Below are positions 1 to 10,430 of a stretch of 64,000 nt of DNA, one piece after another. Both the position numbers and the translations under genes were made by a program. Position 1 is the first letter of the stretch. The number at the start of each line of letters is the position of its first letter. The DNA is from Coptis chinensis (Eukaryota; Streptophyta; Magnoliopsida; Ranunculales; Ranunculaceae). Below the pieces are notes generated by a model. That model did no database searches, was not told the DNA's origin, and saw only the letters and a program-made list of their open reading frames with translations. The stretch covers positions 1-64,000 of the forward strand of contig JADFTS010000073.1 of NCBI GenBank assembly GCA_015680905.1, read 5' to 3'.

Positions 1-830
1 AACTTCCTTGCTTTATAGTAGGTTTTGGATTAGTAGGAGTTTTAATGGGGATGCCCATGATTTAGCTGGCTGGACTAACCAACAGTTAAGTATGATCAGT
101 CTTCCAAAGTGTATGCTGGATCAAAACATACAACCTATGTACTTCTAAGGTAATAGCTATAATATAGGTAAGTTAGTATCGGGAAAAAAAAATGATGGAG
201 AAGAGACGGAGAAGAAAGAGGGAAGATTTTACATTTTTCGTGGGGACAGTTCTACCTCTAAACTAAAAATTGTGGGTGTTGCTGACGTGGGGCTGCCACC
301 TATTTAGACACATTAGTAGGTTGAAATAGTAGGTCTGTCTAGCAGTGGCTCTTTGAGTACTGTTACGGGGACAACCATTGTCTTGTAGATGACTAACAAC
401 CCAATGGTATAATGCCACGTCACGCAAGAGAAACTTGCTACATATTCAATCTTGCTTTGAAAAAAAAATTAGAAGAAAAAGATAGGCAAGATTAGGAAAG
501 CAAGAAGTTCATCTTACTCTGGTTAAAAAGATTGACAGCATCGAATCACGTAGAGAATTGCTCCTTTCCAAATTAAATACAAAAGATTGTAGTGTTTTTT
601 AACAAAAAATACAATTTTTAAAACCTACGATTTTCATTATATTATTTTGCATTCCCTAATTAAGCCCTTGGTAATGGTTAAGCAAATTTGGAAGGATGAA
701 GTGGTTTTATGATGAAGAGAGTTGTGTATCTTTTTGTTGTTATTTTGTTTTGTTTTCTTAACCAAAAATAAGAAAATAAAAGAGAGAACCGGATGAAAGA
801 GTTGTAAGTTTTCAACTACAATGTGGCTTT
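1..830. other. No gene recognised
   Basis: AT-rich flank with no long open frame and no recognisable protein similarity. It has several poly-A and poly-T tracts. I see no terminal repeats, RNA gene or promoter that I could defend. Confidence 0.4.
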
Positions 831-833
831 AAT

Positions 834-1690
834 TGAGGTCCTCTATTGGGCACTTTCATCAAATTGGATTGGGCAACCCCCAAAAAAAAAAGAAATATTA
901 CAAGTTTGCCATCAAAGCCCGAGCCCAACCCATCCAATCCAACCCGGTCTCGCCATAACGAAACCCTCGGGTTGTTTTGAGTCGCGAGGGTTTGAGTGTA
1001 CACTCAAATAGTCTCACCATGTAGTTTGAATGTACACTCAAACGACCTCACCATGTAGTTTGAGTGTACACTCAAGTGGTCTGTGCGTGTTGTTTGAGAC
1101 AAAACTCTTAGTTTTTAGCTAGACGATATGGCGGGGTCGTTTGGGCAGTCTCCAGGACGACATGGCGGGGTCGTTTGGGGACTCTCGATCTTGGGCGACA
1201 TGGCTAGGTCGTTTGAACTTAAAAAATTCGGTTTGTTTGTCACGATGTTCATTTTAAAAATCAACTTCCACTTAATCAACTCAAACTCGAACTCAAACTC
1301 GAAATGACTTCATCAAGCTTAGGCAAACTCGAACTCAAGTTTAATCAACTCAATCTTCCACCCAAACTCCAAAAAAAATCAAGTTTAATCAAATTAATCC
1401 AGTTTAATCAACCCAACCAAGTTTGAGTATATACTCAAACCGGGACACCGACTTCAATTGGTGAACTCGCCAACTTCAATTCCCATTGTTGATTCACAAC
1501 TCAACACTTTCGGAAAATGAACCGCGACATAAGCGAAGTTTTTTTTTGCTTGGGGTTCAATCTCGAGAGAGATGATACCGCCTAAAAAGTTTGCAAAAAA
1601 AATAGTAGTCGGTATGCGTTGAGGTGGGGGTGTATTGGGCTATTGTTGTTGGACTTAGTTGTTGGGCTTGGGTTGTTAGCCCGAAGACAG
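834..1690. repeat. Dispersed transposon-like block with internal tandem repeats
   Basis: Both ends of this stretch resemble one continuous block at about 60787-60900. The left end (834-880, around TATTGGGCA and GATTGGGCAACC) matches 60788-60835 directly. The right end (about 1614-1680) matches 60836-60895 in reverse complement (AAGCCCAACA, AAGCCCAATACACC). Inside are two short tandem arrays. One is three copies of a roughly 40-bp unit centred on the palindrome GAGTGTACACTC (985-1080). The other is three copies of a unit containing GACATGGCGGGGTCGTTTG (about 1125-1215). It is probably a non-autonomous mobile element or its remains; the superfamily is not determined. Confidence 0.45.
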
Positions 1691-2058
1691 ATTTTATTCT
1701 AAACAAGAAGATTGTAATGGGCTTGCCCACGAACTTAACTAGTGGGCTCAGCGATGTGTGTGTCTACTGGTGCCATCAAGTTTATAATGCTCGTATCTCA
1801 ATGACAATCCAGTGTATAAAGTTGAACTGTATTATTCCGCTTCGTCTATCTAAGGGTCCTAAAACTCGCACCCATTTCAGATAATAACTTGAGAAAGTTT
1901 CGAAGCCTTTGTGATCCGATGGAGTTGGAGCAGTGTTTAGATCGGACGAACGTAAACAAGTTGATCGAAGAACCACGGTGTACCATAACACGATGTTATA
2001 TAAGGGACTTCACCCGCACCACAAATCTCATTATTTTTGCAAACCAAGAGAAGAGAAG

Positions 2059-2547
2059 ATGATTAATTTACCTGTTGGGTTTCGTTTCAACCTCACGGAT
2101 GAAGAACTTATTTACTATTTAGTAAATAGAGTTGGTGAAGAATTTCTTAATATTATAAAGGATACAGTAGAAATTTATGGGAGCGATGGAAAGGAGCCAG
2201 GGGAGATGTTCAAGGGGAGTTCAGCCGATGAGTTTTTTGTTTATACGCTGGTCAAGAAGAAGTTTGGTAATGGAACTTACTTCGATCGAAAGACGGCGAC
2301 AGGAACGTGGAAGGGTCAGGGAAAAGCCAAGAAGATTTACGATTCCGAGAATAAGTCCAAGTCGTTGGTTTGTGAGAACATTGAATTTTTCTTGGATCTT
2401 GCCGGTACCCAAAAAGATGCTATTGGTAGCTGGATAATGCATGAGTACATGTTGGAAGAACATCCATGTGATCAAGAATCGCGGGCTCTATGTAGGATCA
2501 AGAGAGGGGAGGGTAATGTATCTTCCCGAAGTCTGCACCTGCCTTAA
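2059..2547 (+). CDS. Divergent NAC-domain protein, possibly frameshifted at its C-terminus
   Basis: NAC proteins are plant transcription factors with an N-terminal DNA-binding domain of about 150 residues. The ATG at 2059 puts the first NAC subdomain right at the N-terminus (LPVGFRFN, then TDEELIYYL), so I prefer it to the upstream in-frame ATG at 1933. Subdomain C is seen as FGNGTYFDRKTATGTWKGQG, D as GSWIMHEYMLEE and E as ALCRIKRGEG. Subdomain B is poor: the usual DLYKxDPWxLP is replaced by an unrelated stretch, which points to a divergent NAC-like subfamily. The frame stops at 2547, soon after subdomain E. A different frame stays open to about 2854 with a Ser/Asn-rich, activation-domain-like sequence, so a frameshift or an unrecognised intron near 2510-2540 is likely. 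Family assignment is firm; integrity of the gene is not. Confidence 0.7.
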   Translation: MINLPVGFRFNLTDEELIYYLVNRVGEEFLNIIKDTVEIYGSDGKEPGEMFKGSSADEFFVYTLVKKKFGNGTYFDRKTATGTWKGQGKAKKIYDSENKSKSLVCENIEFFLDLAGTQKDAIGSWIMHEYMLEEHPCDQESRALCRIKRGEGNVSSRSLHLP

Positions 2548-2854
2548 AACTGATGCTCAACAAGAAAAGAAACGCAGAAGAACCCTCGTCGGCCTTGATC
2601 GTGGTGAGGCGGCATCATGGGGAGAGGCCTTGAACAATTTAAACAATCCAGCAAACCGCAAAATACTGAGTGATCTACTGGCGGATCGACAACCCTTCTC
2701 AACATCACGACTGATGATGATGTTGCAAGTTTCGAAGGACGCCGAAAGTATTTTACATACTAATCCAGCAAACATCCATCTTAAAACGTCCCAAGAAAGA
2801 ATTCTAATTTGTATTGTATTGGTTGTTTTAAATTCGAGAACCACGTGTGCTTGA

Positions 2855-2949
2855 TCCCATAAGTGAGGCAGGGGTTTCATGTCCCGGCCTCCAGGGCGCG
2901 TGGCAGCCAGAAGTAACTTGGGTGCAGCACAAAAAAAAAAAAAAAAAAA
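2855..2949 (+). repeat. GC-rich block ending in poly(A), possible retroposed sequence
   Basis: A GC-rich stretch unlike its surroundings (CCCGGCCTCCAGGGCGCGTG) runs straight into about 19 A residues at 2931-2949. This is the look of a retroposed SINE-like or processed sequence on the plus strand. I cannot find clear tRNA-type A and B boxes or a target duplication, so the class is open. Confidence 0.3.
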
Positions 2950-3539
2950 CAATGTATCATGATTTGTATATTAAATGTTTTGCTTTTAGGGTATATCTAC
3001 TATTGGTACATTCTTCAGAGAAAATAACAAAGAACAAAAACAATGGCAACACTGCCATGGATATCCTAAACACTTCATATAGTACTTTTCAAACGTGTAG
3101 GAGAACAGAACAACAACCAATTGAAGGTACAACTGTACAACCGTCTAAAGTAGAAGCCAAATTAAGTCAATGCAACCTGATTTCTCACATCACATGTACA
3201 AGACATCAACTGTATGCAATTGACGGCAATCCGAGTAAATGATTTCAACCCGTTTAAGTGAGTCCGATCTCACTGTGCTTGGCCTGGCCTACCCTGTAAA
3301 ATTTGTACTCCATGAGAACTGACAACAATGTCCTGCTTTCTTAAAAGCTTCATTTCCAGGTTGATTTGAGAGTCACAAGAACATAAAATGGCATGTAGTT
3401 TCTGAACAACCAAGGGCAAGTTGACGGCTCAACAGCATACCACCAGCCTAAAAGAGTTGTGAACTTGTGAGGCATCAACAATATCATGACGTGCAGGACT
3501 AAGTTCTAGTATTAACACAAAGATGAAGACATTAACAAA
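2950..3539. other. No gene recognised
   Basis: Low-complexity and AT-rich DNA between the poly(A) block and the LINE tail. Open frames here lack family similarity. Part of it may be the old 3' flank of the PRP39-like fragment on the minus strand. Confidence 0.3.
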
Positions 3540-3915
3540 TTTTTTTTTTTTTGCAAAAAGCAGTTTTGTATTAACTTCGAAAAAATCTTTACAAGTACAT
3601 TTGAAGACATCAGGTCTTTCTCAGGTAATCCCTCCTCAAAAGCAACTTCTATCTATGGCTTTATAATCTTAGCCTTACATATTGTAATCCATTCCTATGC
3701 TCTTCAAGGATTTTGTCCAGTTCCTTCGCTTGGGGGTTAGTAAAGATGTTACTACCCTTTGACCCTCTTAAAAGAGTCCAGAAAAGCCGCTGCTCTGTTG
3801 GCCTCCCTGTAAACATGGTCAATTAGCACTTCTTGAAGTTGTTGTTTCAACTCCCATATTTCTCGCACCTCATCCTCAACAGTCCATGGAATATCTTCTA
3901 TTTCGTTCAGAATTT
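3540..3915 (-). mobile_element. 5'-truncated LINE 3' end (RNase H tail and poly(A))
   Basis: On the minus strand the frame ending at the stop at 3752-3754 carries the C-terminal signature of plant LINE RNase H domains: IPWTVEDEVREIWELKQQL followed by DHVYREANRAAAFL. The Asp and His-containing YREAN segment is characteristic of this domain. After the stop comes a short 3' untranslated region ending TTAATACAAAACTGC, then a run of A (T on the plus strand, 3540-3552). A coding 3' end plus poly(A) tail with the 5' part missing is the usual product of incomplete target-primed reverse transcription. The upstream border (about 3915) is an estimate: it is where the PRP39-like reading stops. Confidence 0.7.
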
Positions 3916-5435
3916 GGGTAGCTCTTCTGGAGTCTGTGGCACTATAAACTTTTCCACCAATGAATCTATATAGTTGATTCGCTTTGGAACCAAGTGAACT
4001 GATCCTAGATGAATTAGAGCCTGCAAATTTCAGGCAAGTAAGGTAATGTGGTTAAAAGAGTGAAAACTGAAAAATCTTAAAAAGTGATAAAAATAAATAA
4101 AGATTGGTTGAGGTGTTTGAGTGAGGGGTAGGTAACAAACCGCTAGAAAAGGTTTTGAGAGTTCCACGTGCTTTCGAGAGCTCCATCGAGAATTTCCCTA
4201 GCTTTCTCAAATTTCCTGCAACCTACAGTATACGGTAAAAAATTAAGTGAAAACGAGTGTTATGCTGGTTACTGTGGGAAACAATAAACCACAACACCAC
4301 AGACTATAGCCATCAGTTCTACTCCAATGTCATGTCTAAGCAAAATGGTTTATGAATTCTACAGGAGATACTAGCAGAACTTCAAAAAATCCTGGAACAT
4401 CAGGTTATGCCAAAGGTGATTAAGCATAGCACCACTATCTGAGAGAAACGGCATTGGTTCTCACTCTCTAAGCTACTCTAGAGAAAAAAGAACAAAATGC
4501 ATGTCCCTCAGACTCAGAGAAGGAATTTTACTTCTTTATAGGTTGAAAAGAAATTTACTGCAACTAGGTTGAAGGAAGAAATAGTACTCCAAAGTTCAAA
4601 CAGAATTTGGATGATACCCTTCAGAGAAACACAAACTAAAAACTAATATATATATATTGTCTTTTTCTTTACATATTATTTCAACCAATAATCATACAAG
4701 GAATCCACAGGCCAATTTTAAAATCCCAACCAACAAACAAAAAGAACCAAGTTACTGAATATAGCAATAGAAGAACTTACCTAGATCAGTTAAAGGGCAA
4801 TTAGGGCATGCTACTTGCTCTTCAGTTTCATATGTCGTCTAGTCATTTATCTATTTAATTCTTCATTTTAACAGTTTATACAGAGTGCACATGATGTCAG
4901 CTATTTATGCTTAAGCTGACACGAAAAGGAGAAATATTTCTCATGATTCTTCACTTTTTAGAGAGAGATATGTGTAGAATTCCTAATTTTAGATTCTTGC
5001 TGACATCTTGCAAAGGTATCCACAACTGATTATTGGCCAGTTTAACAAATATAGTTGAATCCATTCTAACAAGATGCAATCAATCTTCTATTTTAAGTTT
5101 TATACTGCAGCTACAAAAACCACATTGTAACCTATTGTAATCATTTCACTAATTTATGAATTGTGTTTTATCATAAAAAAACCCTGAAGTTCTATACTAC
5201 AGCTAACAGTGAAATTGATTCTGAGAAATGGTCAATAAAAGATAACAATCATATTTAACCCCTATGTAATGCATACACCTCAAAGGAGACCGACCAGATA
5301 TAGTTAAGCATCTATTACCAGATATTGAAATCGTGCATACTGAACAAATAGCATGGGCAACGTCTGCAACTGCTCTTTTCCTTTCTCAGTTGCTATGGCT
5401 TGGTCATACAAGGAAAAAGCATCTTCCATGTTTCC
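3915..5435 (-). pseudogene. PRP39-like pre-mRNA splicing factor fragment, broken
   Basis: Three exon-like pieces on the minus strand match HAT-repeat proteins of the PRP39 family, a U1 snRNP-associated splicing factor. Piece 1 (5319-5435, 39 codons) has an AG acceptor and GT donor and reads [20 protein letters not shown], then [11 protein letters not shown]. Piece 2 (4141-4222) contains KAREILDGALE, a HAT helix. Piece 3 (upper edge 4020) contains INYIDSLVEKFIVPQ, followed by the LINE. Reading through piece 2 needs frame changes near its start and in the middle, and piece 3 soon stops, so this cannot make a normal protein. Only a small part of the gene (families usually have more than 600 residues) is here. 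The splice sites remain recognisable, which suggests decay of a true gene copy rather than a processed copy. Confidence 0.65.
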
Positions 5436-5449
5436 CTGCAATTTAAACA

Positions 5450-6180
5450 CATATCCTCAGCCCTTGCAAAATTGCAATTATCTGCTGCGCTTAAAACAGA
5501 CCTTGATCCTCCTTCTGTTGTATAGCCTAACCTTGTGTCCCCATTATGATCTCTAATGGTGCCACTTGAACTAACCCCATCATGTCTGAGACTCCCTTCT
5601 GTGTTAAGCTTCAGTATTCCTGGATCTGGTGGCTCCCATTTGAAGGAGATGAGATCAGGGAGTTTGAACTTTACTGAGATATTCAGTCAGCTACTAAGTT
5701 CTCTATTCCTAGGATTATCTTGTATCCTAGTAATCCTGTTCTGCAGAATTCTTTTGATCTCTATTATCAACCCCTTACATAGAGTTCTTTCGTAGCCTCT
5801 TTTTTTAATCTTCTGCTGTTCTTTTCTCTCCAAGTCCAATATAGAGTGGTGGCTAGGCATACCTTAAAGATCTCAGAGCAGTGTTCTCTCTTCTTTGTTG
5901 TGTCTAAGATCCATCCCCATTCTTCATGTGCGACTTGTACATTTCTTTGGAATCCCAGTACGCTGATTACCTCCTTTCTCATATCTTGCTCGTGTGTAAT
6001 CACAGTTGAAGAACAAGTGACTAGTGTTTTCTCTCTCTTTGTTGCAGAATATACATTTAGAGGCAATTAGAGCTGTTTAATATCTTGATCCTCACCAGTT
6101 TATCTTGTGTGAGAAGCGCTCCCGAGAGTACCTGCCACATTTAGAACTTGTGCCGAGGTAAAGACCATTTCCCCCATATT
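5450..6180 (-). mobile_element. LINE fragment: reverse-transcriptase zinc-binding region and start of RNase H
   Basis: On the minus strand, 5767-6066 reads KEVISVLGFQRNVQVAHEEW and then CLATTLYWTWREKNSRR. This is the typical region between the zinc-binding segment and the RNase H domain of plant non-LTR retrotransposons (Trp-rich, WxxRNxR-like). Above it, at 6060-6170, LSGALLTQDKL and QRERKH fit the zinc-binding part in other frames. Below it, at 5540-5650, DHNGDTRLGYT fits the first part of RNase H. Several frames are needed, so it is inactive. It may be the same insertion as the tail at 3540-3915 or a separate one. It sits just upstream of the first PRP39-like piece, in what would be an intron. 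Confidence 0.6.
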
Positions 6181-6202
6181 AACAATTTTGATACATGTAC
6201 GA

Positions 6203-7924
6203 TTACCAGAAATCCCTGCAAGTGCATGATCCGTCCCTAAAATGATGAAATCTGTTTAAATCTCTAACGATAATATCCCTTTCCACAATGTCACTGATAA
6301 GCTTGAAGGCCTCGTGACAGTTCCAACACAGTCTCAAGTTTTTCATCACTCTAACTGTCACCACTTTGGGAATGTTTATCAAGGCAAATCCTAACGCCAA
6401 TTTCTCGCTGTGGAGACCAACAATAGTCTCTTCAGCTTCCTCTTCAACGTCGACAAACACTAATCCTTTGCTAACACTTACATACCCCCCTCTCCTTCAT
6501 TCTCAGTTGTAGTTCCTTCAATACAGTCGCGATTTCTGCTTCTTGCGTGCATGAAGACAAATCTCCTGCATAGAATATGTAAGTTGCATCTTTGATCTCA
6601 ACCCAACTATACCCAGGTTCTTTTCGGATACCATGTCGCTTCATCTCAGACCGTATTTTATAGGCATTATCCCACTTCCCAATTTTTGCAAATGTATTTG
6701 ACATTGTCACATATGCACCTGCAACTTGTTGGTTTGAATCGATTAGCCTTTGTCCAGCCTCAACAGTGATATCTAACCTTCCATGAGTCCTACTAGCCGA
6801 TAGAAGTGAACCCCACAACAATGCTGCTTCTTTGGCTTCTGTACCTAATAGTCTTAGCCAACTGGTGAGCTTCATCAAGGCGACCTGTCGCGACCGAGCA
6901 TATCAACAGTGCAGATATAATGTTTTGCATCAGGAACTATCCCATGCTTTGTGTACATTGAATTCAAATATTCAAGGCCTATGTCAACAAGACCTGAATG
7001 GTTACAAGCATGCAAAACGCCAAGAAAAGTTACATCATTGGTTTAATTCCCCTTTCAAGCATCTCTTGAAAGAGGTCTAGTGACAAATTCCCTGCCCATA
7101 CTTTGCAGCTCCCACAATCATTGATGTATATGGAATAACAGATGGGTTCTGAATCATCCTAAAACCTTATTCAATATGTAATGCAACCACATTTGGCGTA
7201 CATGTCAACCAGTGTACTCGCAATCACATTACTACCATCATAACCACGGCGAAATACAGCTCCATGTGTCACTTTCCCTGCAGCTAACCTACCCAAGCTT
7301 GCACAAGCACTAATAATGCTTCCTAAAGTAAAATGATTCGGCGACATTGACACAATAAATTCCCTAAACAACAAAAGTGCTTTATCCCCTAATGCATTCT
7401 GCGCATACACTGCTATCATAGAAGTCCAAGAAACTACATTCCTATAAACCATGGTATCAAAAACCTTTTAAGCCAATAATCTGAACATGGGCATGAATTT
7501 TTCTACCATTTTCAACGTCCGAAAGAATGGAACAAGCATTTATGACAGTAGTGAACATAAACGAATTAGGCAAAACATGAGTTTTTAACATGATTTCAAA
7601 AACCCCAAGAGCCTTTTGAGGTTTTCTACTGTTAATATAACCAGACATGAGAGATGTCCAAGAAACGACATTCGGATCATGCATTTCGTCAAACAGATTT
7701 TGAGCATCTTTAATATTTTCAAGTCTTACATAGGCGTTCAGAAGATGGTTTGCTGTAATGGTATGATTCAGGAATCCAGATTTTACGATGTTGGGGTGGA
7801 CTGAAATTATAGAATTTAAGGTTTTAGAGTTTTGGAGGTGTTGAATGAAGTGGGGGTTTGTATGGAAGTTTTGGCGGGAAAGGTTTATTAAGGGTTTAAG
7901 GTGAATCTTCAACAACAGGTTCAT
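6203..7924 (-). pseudogene. PPR-DYW protein pseudogene
   Basis: Pentatricopeptide-repeat proteins of the PLS-DYW class bind organelle RNA, and the DYW domain deaminates cytidine for C-to-U editing. The N-terminal piece starts at 7924 with a basic, Ser/Asn-rich, organelle-targeting-like leader, then PPR motifs (NLFDEMHDPNVVSWTSLMSG). The piece at 7171-7452 has NVVSWTSMIAVYAQNA and LVDMYAKCG. The middle (6885-7170) has [17 protein letters not shown]. The piece at 6471-6878 holds E and E+ motifs (EPGYSWVEI). The last piece (6203-6460) holds the DYW core with the HSEKLA zinc-site histidine and glutamate, and CWNCHEAFK. It ends CTCRDFW instead of the usual DYW. At least four frame breaks and a probable internal deletion near 7455 separate the pieces, so no full protein can be made. 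There are no introns, as usual for this family. Confidence 0.75.
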
Positions 7925-8111
7925 ATTTACTTATTATTTAGTGTCAGTTGGGGTATTTTGGTCATTGTAACATGGAAAAATTTGTTCTTGCTAACAAGTA
8001 TGCAAAAGTTGAAGATGAGGTCCAAGAAAGAGAAGAGAAGCAGACAATTTTTTTTTTGGAGGTAAAGTAGACCAGTGTTTTTTTAAGTGTTTGAAAAGTG
8101 ATGCACTGTTA

Positions 8112-8696
8112 GAGCATCTCTAGGTGGACGTATCCGTGGTCGCATTCTTCAAATTTGAAGAAATGCGTCGGAATTTTCCGGAATTCCAACTCTAGGTGGT
8201 CTCATTCGTGGTCGCATCACCTGCTTGTTCGCATTCTTGTTCGCAAATTTGGCAATTTGGATGCGGATGCGGAGCGACATTAGTAATGTCGCGCGCCATT
8301 GCAAATGTCGCCCCAAGTTTTTTTTTTGACTTTGACTAAGACCAGCGCCAGTTATATCGGGCGCCACCACTACTATTGTCGCGCAAGTTATTTTTTTTTA
8401 ACTTTTTCAATTTGGTGCGACATTAGTTCTGGCGCGTGAGTTTTTTTGAATTTGGGGGCTTACGGTGGTAATGTGTCGCGACATTAATGGAGTCCCATGA
8501 ATTTTGCGACCCGAATTTTGCGACCACCTAGAGTTGGTCGAAATTTGCGCCCTTGAGATTAATGTCGCTGTGGGTCCCAAATGAATTTTGCGACCACGAA
8601 TTTGCGACCACCTAGAGTTGGTCGAAATTTGCTATCAGATTCTGTGGTAGCATTCTTCAAATTTGAAGAGTATGCTACCACCACCTAGAGATGCTC
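8112..8696. mobile_element. MITE, PIF/Harbinger (Tourist-like)
   Basis: A 585-bp element with terminal inverted repeats GAGCATCTCTAGGTGG (left) and CCACCTAGAGATGCTC (right), flanked on both sides by TTA (8109-8111 and 8697-8699). A 3-bp TTA target duplication is the mark of the PIF/Harbinger superfamily. The inverted similarity extends inward (TTCTTCAAATTTGAAGA near both ends). The inside is rich in GCGACATTA-type repeats. No transposase frame, so it is non-autonomous. Confidence 0.8.
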
Positions 8697-8922
8697 TTAC
8701 TTACTATTCCTTTTTCTAGATTACATACATAATTGGATGAGAGTGAAAGGATTTGAGTGACATCCATAGTTTGAACTTCTTACTTATGATGGCTGCTATT
8801 ATGCTGTCTTAACTGTATGAGCCTTTTTGTTCCATTGGTTTGTTTTTGGGTGATCTCTTTTGTCTCTCTATATACTTCTCCAAGTTCAGAACTCCGGCCT
8901 CTTTTTGTTCTTTCTTCTTAAA

Positions 8923-10430
8923 ATGAACAACACCATGCTTTCTTCTATTGCTAAAAATCATTCAACAAAGGGGATATTATCAACTACAGGATCTGCAATA
9001 GCAATGGCGATTATGATTCGAACCATCAGCAACGAACTCTCTCCTTTTGGTTTCAATTTCAAAGGTTTCGTGGTAAAAAATCTTCGAAAGTTATTCAATC
9101 ATTCTCTTCTCAAATAACAATGGTGTTTGAAGAATACAGTGATCTAACAACTAACAATATCTATGTTGCTGCTGAAACCTACTTAGGTTCGAAAAGCTTA
9201 GCTTCAACAAAGAGGTTTAAAGTATGTCAAGACAAAAACAACAAGAGTTATGTATTTTCCATGGGGAAACTAGAAGAACTAGTAGATGTTTTCGAAGGTA
9301 TTCGATTTAACTGGAGATATAAGAGTAAAGAGACTAGATTTCAAATTACGCCTACAGCTAGTGATTTCGATTCTAATATAAAAAGACGGTCTGAACTTCG
9401 ATGCTATGAACTTAGTTTCCACAAGAAACATAGAGAGATGGTATTGGATTCTTACCTACCTCACATAAAGAAAGTAGCGAAGGCCCTTGAAGAAGAAAAC
9501 AGGGTTGCTAAGCTTCACACAATGTCTTCTGATGGTCCAACATATTACAGAAGTGCGTGGAGTTCGGTTAATCTCAATCACCCTGCTACGTTCGATAAGA
9601 TAGCAATGGACGACAGGCTGAAGAAGATGATAACGGAGGATTTGGAGAGATTTGTTCGGAGGAGGGAGTACTACAAGAAAGTAGGGAAGGCTTGGAAACG
9701 GGGTTATCTGTTGTATGGACCTCCTGGTACTGGCAAATCAAGCTTGATTGCTGCCATGGCTAATTACTTGAACTTCGACATTTATGATTTAGAACTAACA
9801 GATATTCAGAACAATTCCAGGCTTAGGAGATTGTTGCTTTCGACAGCAAATCGATCAATACTTGTGGTAGAAGATATTGACTGCTCTCTTGATTTTCAGA
9901 AAACTAGACCAGTAACGCAGGAAGGAAAGCATGGAGCTCCAAAGCACAACGACAATCACAATCCAGTTAGTATTTTTGTTACTATTGCTCTGATCTTTAT
10001 ATTCATCCCATGCATATATTTATCCTCGTCTTTTGATAAAGTGACAAATTTCTTGTGGCGTTGGCAGCAATTGACTCTCTCAGGGATGCTCAATTTTGTC
10101 GATGGCTTATGGTCAAGCTGTGGAGACGAACGAATTATCGTGTTCACAACTAATAACAAAGACCGACTTGATCCTGCTTTGCTACGCCCTGGACGCATGG
10201 ACATTCACATCCATATGTCCTACTGTGATCCATGTGGGTTCAGGGTTCTTGCCAACAACTACCTCGAGGTTTCTAATCACCCAGTTTTTGAAGAGATTGA
10301 ACGGCTACTGGAGATAACAAATGTCACTCCAGCAGAGGTTGCTGAAGCGCTAATGAGGAATGATGATCCTGACACTGCGCTTGGAGGGTTAGTTACACTT
10401 CTGGAGGAAAAACACTCGGGCACTGCTTAA
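8923..10430 (+). CDS. AAA-ATPase of the BCS1/AATP1 (HSR4) type
   Basis: Membrane-anchored AAA-ATPase; relatives sit in mitochondrial or ER membranes and are often stress-induced. From the ATG at 9120 the frame runs about 436 codons. The AAA-associated N-terminal domain (VFEEYSDLTTNNIYVAAETY) is followed by the Walker A GPPGTGKSS (about residues 199-207) and the Walker B SILVVEDIDCS (about 245-255). After these come LSGMLNFVDGLWSSCGDERI, the sensor-1 FTTNNKDRLDPALLRPGRMD and the HIHMSYC motif. The usual N-terminal membrane helix lies just upstream in another frame (8923-9117, GSAIAMAIMIRTISNELSPF). A one-base shift around 9090-9105 separates the two, so the true start may be 8923 with a lesion or sequencing error, or the gene may now start at 9120 without its anchor. 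Positions 9966-10067 look like an intron, so the coding sequence is best read as (8923..)9120-9965 joined to 10068-10430. Confidence 0.85.
9966..10067 (+). other. 102-nt in-frame intron (exitron-like) in the AAA-ATPase
   Basis: The segment begins GTTAGTATTT and ends GTTGGCAG and is T-rich. Removing it joins AATCCA to CAATTG, which restores the family motif QLTLSGMLNF. Its length is divisible by three and it contains no stop, so an unspliced transcript stays in frame and adds 34 mostly hydrophobic residues (IFVTIALIFIFIPCIYL) that the family does not have. Confidence 0.7.

Noticed and set aside
823..1011. Short open frames on both strands at 812-1011
   Set aside because: They lie in the dispersed repeat block and have no family similarity or codon signature.
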